Notes under the pieces: generated by a model
The model's input: only the letters and a program-made list of their open reading frames with translations
Told to the model about the DNA's origin: nothing
Database searches by the model: none
Position numbers and translations under genes: made by a program
Shown: one piece after another, positions 37,387-49,205 of the stretch
How positions within the stretch are numbered: position 1 is the stretch's first letter
Layout: every line of letters starts with the position of its first letter
Source of the DNA: Plasmopara viticola
Taxonomy: Eukaryota > Oomycota > Peronosporomycetes > Peronosporales > Peronosporaceae
Direction: 5' to 3'
DNA length: 64,000 nt
Assembly (NCBI GenBank): GCA_001695595.3
Contig: MBPM02000001.1
Span: forward strand, 186,001 to 250,000

Positions 37387-38458
37387 ATGGTAAGAAGCCA
37401 TGGGCGCAAAACTCTCGCCTCGCTCGTCCCATGAAAGCATTTGCTTTCAAATAAAAAGGCAGCTAATCTCCGTTGTCCTTCTGCTGCTGTCTTTTTGGCG
37501 TAGTCGAGCAAGTTTTTAAACGACAAGAAGAAAAAACTTTTGGCATTCAAGAGCACGACCAATGCCAAGTACGTTGTTTAAGGCGATGTCCATTTTTAAT
37601 ACGATGGACTCATTGCGGTCTACGTAGCGAATTGATGGCAAAGTCATACCTGGAAAAATTCAGCTGGGACCTCATGCGTGCTGTCGATGAGTTCTATGCC
37701 AATGGAGGTGGGAGTTTGATGCCTGTGTGAGTGCACAATCTCAAAATGCTGTCAGTGAGCGTGCTTGGCTAATGTTGCTGTTTTAACAGCAAAAAGTCGT
37801 CAATCTCTATCGACGCAGTAAACGCGTGGTTCGATACTTACATTGGTGCAGTAAAAGTGTTCATTATCGCATGCTTTGAAGTCGTCTCACCTTGTTTTGG
37901 CTTCCTACTGCAGACCCGGACGACGATGAAGACACGATCCATGAAGAGGGCATCCTTAAGTTCTGTGAGGATATTGGCGTAGATCCGCAAGACTTGGTGG
38001 TGCTGGTGATCGCTTGGAAAATGGGAGCCACCTACATGTGTGCGTTAACGCGAAAGGAATGGCAGAAAGGAATGCAGGAGATGGATTGTGACTCTGCCGC
38101 TACGTTAAAGACAAAGATTCGGCTTTTGCGCGAATCCATCGCGAGCGAGGCCGAGTTTAAAAGGTTTTACAGCTTTTGTTTTGGCTTTTCAAAAGAACCC
38201 GGCCAGAAGAGTCTTAGTATAGACATTGCTATGGCCATGTGGGAGCTTCTATTGTCCACGCGCTTCAAGGAGCTTACTGCGAGCTGGCTAGCGTTCCTGG
38301 TCGAGAAGAAGCCTGTAAAAGGCGTGACACGCGACACATGGGACCTGCTCTTTGACTTTTTCGTAAAAGTACGCGAATCCTACGACAACTACGACGAAAA
38401 TGAGGCGTGGCCTGTGCTCATCGACGACTACATGACTTGGATAAATAGAACGAAGTAG
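37387..38458 (+). CDS. DCN1-like NEDD8 E3 co-factor (DCUN1 / potentiating neddylation domain)
   Basis: DCN1-like proteins help transfer NEDD8 from Ubc12 to cullins and so activate cullin-RING ubiquitin ligases. My model is exon 1 37,387-37,389 (only the ATG), then 37,504-37,568, 37,628-37,726, 37,790-37,845 and 37,914-38,458, giving 255 residues, the usual length. Donors are GTAAGA, GTACGT, GTGAGT and GTGCAG. Residues ~8-45 resemble the UBA-like helices (ELMAKSYLEKFSWDLMRAVDEFY). The rest is the DCUN1 domain: DPDDDEDTI, GILKFCEDIGVDP, FKRFYSFCFGF, PGQKSL, KDTWxLLxDF-like TRDTWDLLFDFF and the closing WPVLIDDY that contacts the cullin. The ATG-only exon is inferred: the next exon has no in-frame ATG before the family match. 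Confidence 0.88.
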
Positions 38459-38684
38459 CTGGGTGAAATGAAAATTAAATTTTAATTTCAAAGTGATATA
38501 ATCCTCTATTTTCCCGTAACTCTTGCCTTGACGCGAGAGATGCAACATTGTGGTCATCATGATCAGCTCGATAGTAATAAAATTCTTGCCGATTTTATTA
38601 AATGCAACTTCAACCGTGCGTTCCCTCCATATAATACCCAACTTTAATGACATTCTCCGAGCCAATATCCAAGTCAAAAGGATT

Positions 38685-41600
38685 ATGAGCGTTGCCGTGG
38701 CGATTGCGTCGGCCGAGGCGCTGCCCGAACGCTTGTTTATCCCTCGTATCTTTTTAAAGCAGTACAGGCAACAACTGAGTGAACTTACAAAGCGTCTGGT
38801 GTTATTATTGCACGACGACGGAGACGACGAAGACGAGCTGCAGTGCGACGAAGAGCAAGTTTCTGCTTTGCCCCGCGAAAGCGTGTGGCAAAATCTCTGC
38901 ACGCTGCAGGAATGCAGCGGTATTCTGGAAAAAACGATCGATTTGTTTAAGCAAACGATCGAGGCGAGTGCAGCGGACAGTGCTGAGCTCGAGCGACCAT
39001 CTAGCGCTTCGTCTCTTCACGGCATTTCCGTTAATGAAGACACAAAGGTAGAATTCGACGATGTGGAGCCTATCAAAGGCCGCAAAGCTGCCGTGGCGCT
39101 TAATAACAATGTGACGGAGCGCGTACAGAAAGCACTGCAAGACGAGGACGAGTTGGAGAAGTTTAAGGCCAAAGCACTCGAGTTTGGCATGGGTCACGTA
39201 TCGGCCGAGATCTTTTACAAGTACTTGTCGGAGCAGATCCCAGCTCCTGTTCTTGATTCAATCGTCATTGACTTTGCACGGCTGCTGCCTCAATCTACTC
39301 TACGAGTGCCTTTATTAAAAGTTCACTATGATCATATGCACCATGAATTGGCCCGACCAAGCATCGCCAAGTATAGGAATAAGAGCTATAGTACTAGCAT
39401 CGTGTCACGATCGTCGTCGTCGTCCAGTGCGTTCATGAAGCGATTTTAAAAAAAAAGTAGAAATTGACCAGAAATGATTTTGATATATTTTGCGTAGGTA
39501 TTGACGAAGCTGGCAGTGGTGACGAAGAAGGTGAAGAATATCCGTCAACGGTAATTTGTTGGATAGTGCTGACTTTATTTGGCAAAATGCTCATTCTATG
39601 GTGGTATTCAAAGATCCGGTTGCGGACGTTCAACCATCTTGTATTCGTCATCCACGGAATCGGGCAACATATTGACTTTCGCGATGGCGAATTTAAGTCG
39701 TGGAATGGCCAAACGGGCGTTGAAGGTGGCAATCACGCATTTCGTGATATCTTTCGGACGATGCTGGAAACGACGTTTCAAGATATTCCTTTAGCGCTTG
39801 AGATGCAATCCATCGAGTGGCACGAAGACCTCCATGATCCAACGGGACTAGACAATGTTTTTGATCTCATTTGCCCCGAAGGATTATTAGCGTATGATGT
39901 CGATGCTTTTGATCACGACTTTTGATGTTTATATTTTAATACTATTGTGGATGTCCGAACTAGTATTCGCGAGTATAACAAGGAAACATTCATGGACGTG
40001 TTGTACTACCTATCACCACGTTATGGTCAGCTCATTGTTGATTCGGTGACTCAACAATTAAACAAAAAGTATCGAGTTTTTATGGACGAACACCCGGGTA
40101 AGTAACAAGCCGTGAGCACACAATACAACAATTTATTTGCTGACGTGCTTACTGAGGCGCTAGGCTGGGATGGTAAAGTGTCTATATTCGCTCATTCGCT
40201 GGGCTCGATGATCTCCTACGATATCCTCACACACAAGCCCGGCGAGATAGCCAGCAACGGAATTCGTTTTCCTGGGCTTGATTTCGAAATCGACAACTTC
40301 TTTGGAGTCGGGTACGTTGTTGACGAGTTTGACGAGTGTGCGAATGAAATCTGACGGTTGAGGGTTCTGACGTGGTTGCAATAGCTCTCCGGTAGGAGTC
40401 ATGATTTTGGCTCGAGGAGATCTTAACATCGCGGATGGAGAGTTTACTCCAGGAATCAAGATGCCAAATTGCCGTCGATACTTTAATGTTTACCACCCGA
40501 TCGACCCAATTGCATACCGTATCGAGCCATTAATCAAGCAAGAAATGCATGACAAAGATCCTGTTCAGTTGATGCAGGTACTGTATGCAGTCTATCATTT
40601 GCTAGACAATTAAAAGACTGACGGGCTACATCATTGCTACCTTTGCTGGGATAAATACAGTTTAGTGCGGTCAAGGACCAAACATTTGGTCAACTTCAAG
40701 AGACATGGGAAGGGCTGACTGGCCCAGTGCACGGCTTTTTGTATCGTCACGATTACGTGATGCGGCGTCGAAAGCGTGAGCAAGGCATGATGGAAGTAGC
40801 CTTTGCTGCTGCCTCGCATTCATCTTATTGGATGAGCGACGATGTCGTGCTTTTCACCATCATGCAACTGTGTCAACCTGTAGTTGATACGCTGCACCGA
40901 TACATGAGTGCCCGGGTTCCTCTTCCAAAACTTATGAGGAGTATCGTTGAGCTCACACCTCATACGAAGGTGCTCTTGTCTTCGACCGCTCTTGTTCGTG
41001 ACCGATGCACAGGTCTTTCACACGAACAGGTCGTTTTGATCGACAAGGAACGCCTTTACTTTTTGTCGCGACTTAATGAAGCCACCTGTCGTCAAAAGTG
41101 GCGGATTGTACTCACACCAACGACCAAAGCGGTTCTCGGTGACGATCCATTTATGCTAAAAATTCTTCAAAGCGATGCTGCTGGTTCGGCTACAGGTGCC
41201 ACGTCAGCGTCAAGCAGCGCTTCGCTGCTTGGTGTTCATATATTAAAGGCCCCGTCAACGCCGGTTCGCAATGTGTGGATGGACGCGATCAATAATGCAA
41301 TCGCAAAAGTTCGCAAAACTTTCGCCGACAAGCCACCGATCAACAGGACCCTTCACGACATTGTAAACCTCGTCGATTTACCAAGTGGCAAGTGCGTTGA
41401 CTACTTTAATGCCATTAAAGCGGGCTTTCTTAAAGAGAAAAGTGCTAATGGGTGGTACGATTCGTGGAACGATCGGTGGCTTGTTCTTAAAAAGAGTCAT
41501 TTGTCTTGCTACGAAAATTCGCCCAAACTTGATTTTGTCGGACAATTTCCACTTTGGAAAACAAAGGCATTCTGCTATGAACGCGAGTATTTAATTCGAG

Positions 41601-42199
41601 CGGTTGCTCGTCGAGGAGCTGCATGTGAAATGCGCGTGCAGAATCAAGAATCTTTCAATCGCTGGGTGAAAGTCTTTGAAAGGATTCCGACCGTTGAAAT
41701 CATTCGCCACGAAGATTTACTGGAAAACAGTCCGTCCTCAGTTTTAATTATGACGGAAGGCTCAAAGGGCACTTACGATGGTGTCGACAAGATGGACAAA
41801 AGTGGTGAGTGGCTCAAGACAAAGATCGAAGGGCACCATATTCTTCTTGATGAGCATGATCAAGAATATGTCGCCTTTGTCATTCAAGTAGCCTCATCTA
41901 CTGCAGGGACAACTTTTGTTCAACGCCGCTATTCGGAATTTACCAAGCTACATCGCGAGTTGCGCAAAATGTTTCAACCCGAGCAACTTCCAGCACTACC
42001 TGGTACGAGAATGTGGAACAAATTTGAACCAAACTACTTGAAACACAAAGCAATTGGTCTTCACGGATATCTAAACGAGGTCTGCAAGAGATGTGCCAAC
42101 ACCCGTGCTCAACCAGTGCTGCTAGAGTTCTTAGAGCTCGCTCCGCCTATTCTTTCGGACCCGACAAAATCTCCTAAGGAAACTGTGGCAGAAAATTAA
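38685..42199 (+). CDS. DDHD-domain phospholipase fused to two PH domains and a PX domain
   Basis: This is a predicted intracellular PLA1-type lipase (DDHD family) acting on phospholipids at membranes. Exons are 38,685-39,426, 39,498-39,550, 39,614-39,891, 39,964-40,097, 40,164-40,311, 40,385-40,577 and 40,661-42,199, joining in phase to 1,028 residues. After an acidic, Ser-rich N-terminus come VFVIHGIGQH (~275), DVLYYLSPRYGQ and the lipase elbow AHSLGS with catalytic Ser ~414. Next are FFGVGSPVGV and the DDHD-type end with SSYWMSDDVVLF. Then follow PH1 (~620-740), PH2 (~770-860, GFLKEK...WNDRWLVL) and PX (~903-1,017, FVQRRYSEF...LPALPG). Animal DDHD proteins lack the PH-PH-PX tail. The 63-nt intron at 39,551 has no in-frame stop and is hidden in naive translation. 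It starts 226 bp after the DCN1-like gene. Confidence 0.88.
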
Positions 42200-42265
42200 T
42201 ATCGAGCAGTATTAAATGAAATATTCAACTAACTAGTTGCATTTATTTGATCGAGTTTGAGCACG

Positions 42266-44654
42266 TTACTGGTCTTGGATAGTGAACCGGGCACACAGGT
42301 CACTTGACGTTCCATTCTTTTCGTCGTAAACGTTGCATTCGGTCTCAGGCTTCACGGCAACAAAGTATTCACCGTTTTCGACGATACGACGAAACCCAGC
42401 GCCAATTTGAGGATCAAAGACTCCCCAGTCTAAACACGTGAGTGTAAATGAAACCTTTTGAGTCTCTCCCGGTTGCAAATGAATCTTGGTAAACTTTTTC
42501 AGCTGTTTTGCTTCTGGAACCGAGATCGCACGGTACGGCTGAATGAGAAAAAGCATGACAGTCTCCTTGCCAGCCATAACTCCAACATTTGTGATATACA
42601 CGCATACCTCAAGTGAGGCAGTATTTGTATTTAGGATCGAAGTCTTGCTCAGCGAAATAGGACCGTACTTGAAAGTCGCGTAGCTCAGCCCGTGACCGAA
42701 TTCCCACTCCATCTGACACGGTCGTTCATCACGGCAGCGCGTATCCACTGGATGATTGTAAGGAATCGCGACGGTACCAGGCGTCTTGGGGTATGTGATT
42801 GGAAGTCGACCACTCGGATTCACGAGGCCAAAGAGAATTTCAGCCAAAGCCTGCCCGCCCAATTCACCTGGTAGCATTGCATACACAACAGCATCTGCAA
42901 GTTCTGCAAGACCCTGCAAAAGGCGAGGGCGACCTTGAACCAGCACAAGAATAACTTTGGTACCCGTGGCAGCAATTTCACGAACGTACTCGACTTGACC
43001 TTGTGGTAAATTTAAATCATCGATATCACCAGGCTTTTCAGCATACTCTCTTTCACCGATTGCGACGATAGTGTAGCTCAATTGGCCCCCTCGACTTTTA
43101 ATCATCTCGAGAGCGTTCAAAGAAAAAGAGCCATTAGGGTAAAGTTCATTAGCGTAATGGACCGAGCCAGATTTCGAGTGTAACACGTTGACTATACCCT
43201 GACGGAGCGAGATCCCGTTTGGAAAGAGACTGTTGCCCGACACACCTTGCCAACGTAGTGACCAGCCGCCACACAAGAGACCAACATTATCTGCTGCGTG
43301 GCCTGTAAGAAAAACTTTGCTGTCGACGCTTAAAGGAAGTACGTCGTTCTTGTTCTTGAGGAGAATAACAGACTCCCGAGCGAGATCTAAGGCGGCTTGA
43401 CGACTGTCGTTTTGACCAACAAGCGCAATGTCGGCTTCCGTTCCAGGAAGTGCGTTCTCGTACAAGCCGAGCTTGACTTTTGTCGTAATAATACGTCGGG
43501 TCGAATCTCTGATTCGAGCTAGTAAATAAGGATTCTGCTTAACGGTCTGACGAGCCATGTCGATGAAGGAAGTGTTGTATGGTACCATGCTCATGTCGAG
43601 CGGCGCGTTCGTTAAAGCCATTTCAACTGCTTCTTGATCCGTCTTGGCAACTCGATGCCAAACGTGGAGGTTGTGGATCTCAGCATAGTCAGTCACGATG
43701 AGCCCATCAAAGCGCATGTCGTGGCGTACGAGATCTTGCAGGATCTTTGTATTAGTCACAACAGGAATACCATTGAGGGAGATATAGCTTTCCATTGCCG
43801 TCATTGCTCCCGCGTTTATGGCAGCCAAAAACGACGGTGCAAAGTGATTCAGTAGTTCAAAATCAGAAATTGTGACACCGACGCGATCGTGGCCAGAGGG
43901 AGTTTTCGAGTAGCCGATAATATGCTTCATACAAGCTGCTGTCGTGTTGTTGCTTTGAATACCTCGAACAATGGCATCAGCCATGACGGATACAAGATAC
44001 GGATCTTCACCAAAAGTTTCAAATGTACGGGCCCACAGAGGATTCTGCGAGATCTCAAGAATTGGTGAAAAGAGCCACGGAATCCCAGCAGCTCTCGTGT
44101 CACGCGCCGTGATGAGCCCCATGTTGTAGACCAGATCTGGATTAAATGTTGCAGCGGCATTGATTTGCTGTCCAAAGAGCACAGCTCCACGGACGTAGTT
44201 GGCTCCGTGCACTGAGTCGATTCCATAGATGACAGGGTGGCTGTCATAGCTTGCAAAAATGTCTTGAATCTCTGAAATCAAATCACGCCACTCGCGAGGA
44301 GAAAAGTTATAGGTCGAATTGGATGTCGAGTCATTCAACTCAGCGCCCGGAGTATTGAGGTAAGAACCAACGTTGAGTTTGGCATGCTCGTGGACCACAG
44401 CTTGATTCAACGTGCGGTTCGGATACAGAATGGTGCTCACATCGAGCTGAGCCATTTGACCAAGCATGGCATTTAAATCCTACACAGTGTATTCATGAGG
44501 CGTCAAATTAAAGGAATGATCTACCTTGCGTTGCAATACTAACCATTGTTGACATGATTGCTTCTACACGGCTTTCAACATGCCAGTCGGTGGCAGTCGA
44601 TGCTGTAGCTAAAGAGGCACATCCTGTGAACAAAAAACTCGACAGTCTCGTCAT
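42266..44654 (-). CDS. Secreted GH3 beta-glucosidase / exo-glucan hydrolase
   Basis: Glycoside hydrolase family 3 enzymes remove terminal beta-glucose from glucans and glucosides. Exon 1 (44,654-44,544) encodes a likely signal peptide (MTRLSSFLFTGCASLATAST). A 64-nt intron (GTTAGT donor, TAG acceptor) and exon 2 (44,479-42,266) follow, giving 774 residues. The junction restores IMSTMDLNAMLGQM, the usual GH3 start. Visible are GIDSVHGANYV, KHIIGYS, the nucleophile Asp in GLIVTDYAE (~301), the GEREYAEKPGD region containing the likely acid/base Glu, WEFGHGLSYATF and a fibronectin III-like end. The start at 44,654 is preferred over an in-frame ATG at 44,753 because an Inr-like site lies between them and the shorter form begins with the signal peptide. 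Stops are 66 bp from the DDHD gene (convergent). Confidence 0.92.
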
Positions 44655-44686
44655 AGAGGTTGCGTAGTTTGTTGCGTTTGCAATGT

Positions 44687-44702
44687 AAAATTGAAAGTGA
44701 TC
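44687..44702 (-). promoter_or_regulatory. Inr-like core promoter of the GH3 gene
   Basis: On the minus strand GATCACTTTCAATTTT lies 33 nt before the chosen ATG. It resembles the oomycete initiator GCTCATTYYNCAWTTT with one base missing. If transcription starts here, the upstream ATG at 44,753 is not in the mRNA, so the site helps fix the start. Confidence 0.4.
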
Positions 44703-47459
44703 CCATGTCCATTGTTTGGCCCGCTTGCAGACCAGACGCTCTCTCTTGGCCACGTAACTTACACTTGCTTATCGTCTCACTTGGCAAATCTGAGTCGCGA
44801 ACTTTATCTCTGCTGGCCAATCGAAAAAGTATTGAAACGACTCGGAGTTTGCGCCTTGAACTTGGCCGTCGCGTCGGACAATCTCAGAATTACGCATTGC
44901 TTGCAAATGAAATGACGCAATCGCGTCTATACAATGACTTTACTGTTGAGACAAAGGCCATCACGTAAGTCTGGGTGCCATCTCACTTGCATTGCATTGC
45001 CATTACCGATGCGTTGCGAGATGAACATGTAGCTAAGCAGCAAGAAATTTCGGTGCATTTTTCTGTATGATTGAAGCGAAAACCTTTTCTTGCCGCTTCA
45101 AATGCGTAGTGGGGATCAAGATACAAACAATTTTTGAGGATTTGTATCATCAAAAATGTCTAAAACTATTGGTTATCGTGCATTGGCCATTTTGTCGTGC
45201 GAACGCACGCACATGAGACATGAAAGAGAGTACCGCTAATTACTCGTAACTTGTCGCAAGACCACTACAAGCAGCCATTAAATTAAGAATTATCCGCAGT
45301 GAGTTTAGATTCAGACACGTTAAGAGCTACATGGATCACGTATTATCTAGAGGAAGTTGTAGATGCATAATTCGATACTGATATTGATAACTGTGAGGCC
45401 ATAGACTCAAGAGTAATGGGTTGCTACATAGCCGAGCTTCCTCGACTCGGGCTAATAAGGGTACTAAAACCTGGTCCCAGAAATGAGTTCGATAGCTATC
45501 GGCATTCACAGCTTAGTTCAAGCATGTTGGTTTCGCAAGGGGAGAAGCTTCTCAGTAATAAAGGCTGCCAACTAGTCTTTATGCACTCGTGGGATGTTTG
45601 CTGGCGAAGTAAAGCTTGCCGAAAAGAACGGTGTTCTCAATTATCGTTTTCTCGGTTCTTAGATAACGAAATACTTATTTCGCAGCTGGCCGAAATCACT
45701 AACGCAAAAAACGAATGGCTATGTGACTTGTCTACCGCTGGGTACCGACGAATGTCTTTCGTAAAATGTACTGACTTTTGTACATGGGTACGGCGAGATA
45801 GAAAAGGGCCATCCGGATGAACACTATAGGCCATGGTGCCGAGCAGTATGCTCATCTGCTTTTTGCTTTTCATGGGCTTTTTAAAAACTTCTCGAGTGGC
45901 ATCTACGAAATGAATTAGGCTCAAAGAAGCAATTGTTAGGGCGACGATACGGCAGGTACGCGCGTGTTAAGAACACGTAAGCAAATTCCGCACTAAAGTC
46001 TCACACAGCGTCGTAAGAAGTTTAACGACAAGATTGGCTTGCGCCTGGTATGTTAATATTCTTAAGTTCCCTCTAGTACTGTGATCACCATGGCATCGGT
46101 GAACAAAGCTCAATATATAAATGTATTTTGGGATTAAATATAGCTTTGGATGCTACAAACCAAAATTTTGTTGCATTCACCGACTTTATGTACGTTCTCC
46201 AGCTCAAAAGAATATTCAATCGTTCAGCAAATTGAGATAAACCATCTTCGAAAAGTTTAGGCTTCAACATAATGCCAGACCAACTCAGCCAATATGGTGA
46301 ATCTTCAACATGCTACAAAAAGAACAAGCCTTAACGATAGAGCGTACGCAGAAAACCTGGTCTCAAATTGCGAAGGCTTTAAGACATCTTTACGATGCCG
46401 AAGCCGCGCAATCCACAAGTCGTGTGAAGTGGGTAAGCCGCGCCACGTCATAAACCCCTAAACGCTCAAGAGGGCAACTTAACTTTACGACACACTCCAC
46501 ATTATCAAGAAGCGCCGTAGGACCCCGGCTTCTTGACTTCTTCACGTAAAGTGCATGGCCCAATGTACACGCCGTTGATTACTCTCGAGGCCGAACTTGG
46601 CGGTCACTTTGTGATTTCTGTGGAAAATTCGCGGTCGATTGATCTATTTGAGGACGACACAAACATTCTTTGGGTATATGACCCAAAAATTATATGTTGA
46701 ACCACTGCTGTTCGTCTCGGCGTAAATCTCTGGAAAGTCTCTTCTCTCTGTATTCACCTGTAGGCTCAATCAGCCGTTAAAAGTGCACAGCTTTGAGAGC
46801 ATTCTGCCCTCGGCTTTATGATAAACATGGCGGTTGTAGAGGCCCTATCAGCCGCTGTATCACCACGCCTACTCACGATTCCATCAAAGTTAAGCGCGAG
46901 GTCAGCGCTTGGGCAACTCAGAGCTTATATGAGGTTCCAAGACTGTATGAAAGTTTCATTAATCATTCGACTCTTAAAAATCAAACCTATTTGTTGTATT
47001 GGTAGAATTTCAGTATTAATAATATTTTATCTCGATTTAAGTACAATAAACACTTTCTGCTAGGTTTCTCCAAAAAATCATTTTATTAAGAGGCAAACGT
47101 GTCTCTTGTCCGTCGATAACGTCTTGACGATTCTTCGCAAGGTCCGCAAACTATTTTCGCAATACTACCGGTCTCAAATCGGAATTATAGCAGAAATTAA
47201 TTTTGGAGGCTTTCCGCTAATTATCTCATAAGCATTTGTAGTTGTAATTGTTATTGAAACTGATGGGGTGTCTCAGCAATTCATACAAAAGATTGCAAAG
47301 CTCTTAGTTGGTGCACCGCATTGTTGAGTGTCGAACGATTTGCTGAATGAGAAGACACTTAAGATGCTTTTATCTAAAATGTCCGGTGACTTGACACAAC
47401 AACTCGAGCTAATAGCTAGTACTACTTCAATAGCGCCTCGGCGAACGTGCATCTTTGCG

Positions 47460-47525
47460 CACAAAGGCAACCCTTTTTGCTCGACAATGCGCCACAAAGG
47501 CAACCCTTTTTGCCCGATAATGCGC
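47460..47525. repeat. 33-bp tandem duplication
   Basis: Two adjacent 33-bp units (47,460-47,492 and 47,493-47,525) both begin CACAAAGGCAACCC and end AATGCGC, with two differences. No gene overlaps it. Confidence 0.9.
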
Positions 47526-49185
47526 CTGAGAATTTCCTGCTGCTAATACCAACACGCCGGTTCTCAAGATCTGGAGTTGCGTTTGCGAAGAGCAGCTATA
47601 TATCGTGGGACTCGCTCGACACCACCGTATTGTCATAATAGTAAAAAATCGGACCATAAACAGCGTACCTGATTTTCTCCTGCCAAATGTATTACGTTGC
47701 TTTGATGGTACTCGAAAAACACTATTCCCATGTTACCATCGACCTCCGTCAAGTTAGTGGCAAAGTCTAGGCTTTCTGATTCGACGGTATCTGTAAAATT
47801 TGCTTAGGAGCCAGTCTTTTTGACAAGTATTATGAGCTCCAGTATGCTTGGTCATCCTTTTGTGCGTGTGGATGCTACAAAGACAAGAAAACGCTCATGA
47901 CCGAAATAGCTCCACACGGCAGCCCCAAGCAACTTGATATCAAGCAAGATAGCTCGGGCATGTCCGTTTCAAATCAAGTTGTAAAAGCATGAGGCTAAGA
48001 GCATGACTTGCAAGCGACACCAAACGACTATATCATGCCTGGCAAAATCAGAGCAGGTGCCTGCTAAGGGCTCTTCTTATGCATTAAAAATATTGTGGGG
48101 CCGACTTTCTCAGCACCACTCAAAGTCGTGTTATAAAGTGCTGGGCAAAGGCTTTGCAAGGTCCGCATAGCCAGCATTGTACTTATGCAGATTGCTGGCT
48201 AGTCCTAATCGCTTTTGCGATTTATTCGGCGTGGGTCAGATCGAAACACCCTTCACTTTCTGAGCTCTACTCGAACTCCAAACTGCTCACATAGCAGCCA
48301 AGGACTTCAATCGCTGCTGTCAATTACATGCAAGCACTTACAATGAGCTTAAAAACACCGCAAAATTGGTACAAGAAACATGTGCTAGCTTCCATGCACC
48401 GATTTTTCGTTACAAGTTACGATGATTGATGATGGCGTAGCGTTCATTGATCCTTCTGACCGCGAAAGCTTGCTTAGGGTTGGCTAAACTAAGCCTTAAA
48501 CTTGACTGCTTTTTTTCAAAGCGACTATAAAATACTATGTTGTCAAGAGGTATGTACGGGCAAAAATTGTAACGGTCTAAACAATAGTGCAATCAAAGCG
48601 GCTAAACGTGGGGCATTTGCTAGACCTTGTGGCGCTCCCATAAAGTGCCGACGGGGTTAGGCATCAACCAAATCTAGTGTACTGTACATCAAAACCCCGG
48701 ACCCCACGTTCTTTAATAGAATAGGTGCTCGTGTCGTAGCTAATATTCAAAATAGCTAATGACAAGAATAGTCGCCAAACTTTGTTCATTTTTGTGCATT
48801 TAAAGGCGATGACGAGTACTGCTTGCCTATCCAGCAAAAAAGGCATTGATGATTTCACTCTGCGCTCGTGGCAGGGGCCATATCCTGATGATACAGTATT
48901 TCGTTCCTGACAAAAGATCAATCTCGTACTTCTTTTTTATTGTGGCCACATCTGAGCACTTCTCTAATTATTGTATTGGTATTTCTTCAAGATATCTAAG
49001 CCAAGGCGCAATGTATGCTGTCGAAACGGCTGACCCAAGATATAAATCATCTAAAACAAAAATTTTTCTTTAATATTTAAGGTTAATTTCTATCATCAAA
49101 ACAACCCCTTTTTGCTGATTGCGGGGCTCTATCCGCCAATTTATAAAATAAAAAATACACGCTTAAAGCTGTATCTTTAGCATAT

Positions 49186-49205
49186 CTGGCAGCATTTGCT
49201 GCCAG
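49186..49205. repeat. 20-bp palindrome
   Basis: CTGGCAGCA and TGCTGCCAG face each other across TT. Its length is within reach of chance in 64 kb. Confidence 0.6.

Noticed and set aside
38550..38684. Longer start of the DDHD lipase with a hydrophobic N-terminus
   Set aside because: It would give an internal-looking hydrophobic stretch upstream of a cytosolic enzyme and lies close to the end of the previous gene. The ATG at 38,685 gives a normal start. Not fully excluded.
39551..39613. A transmembrane-like segment in the DDHD protein
   Set aside because: The hydrophobic run comes from translating a 63-nt in-frame intron (GTAATT to AAG) just before the VFVIHGIGQH block.
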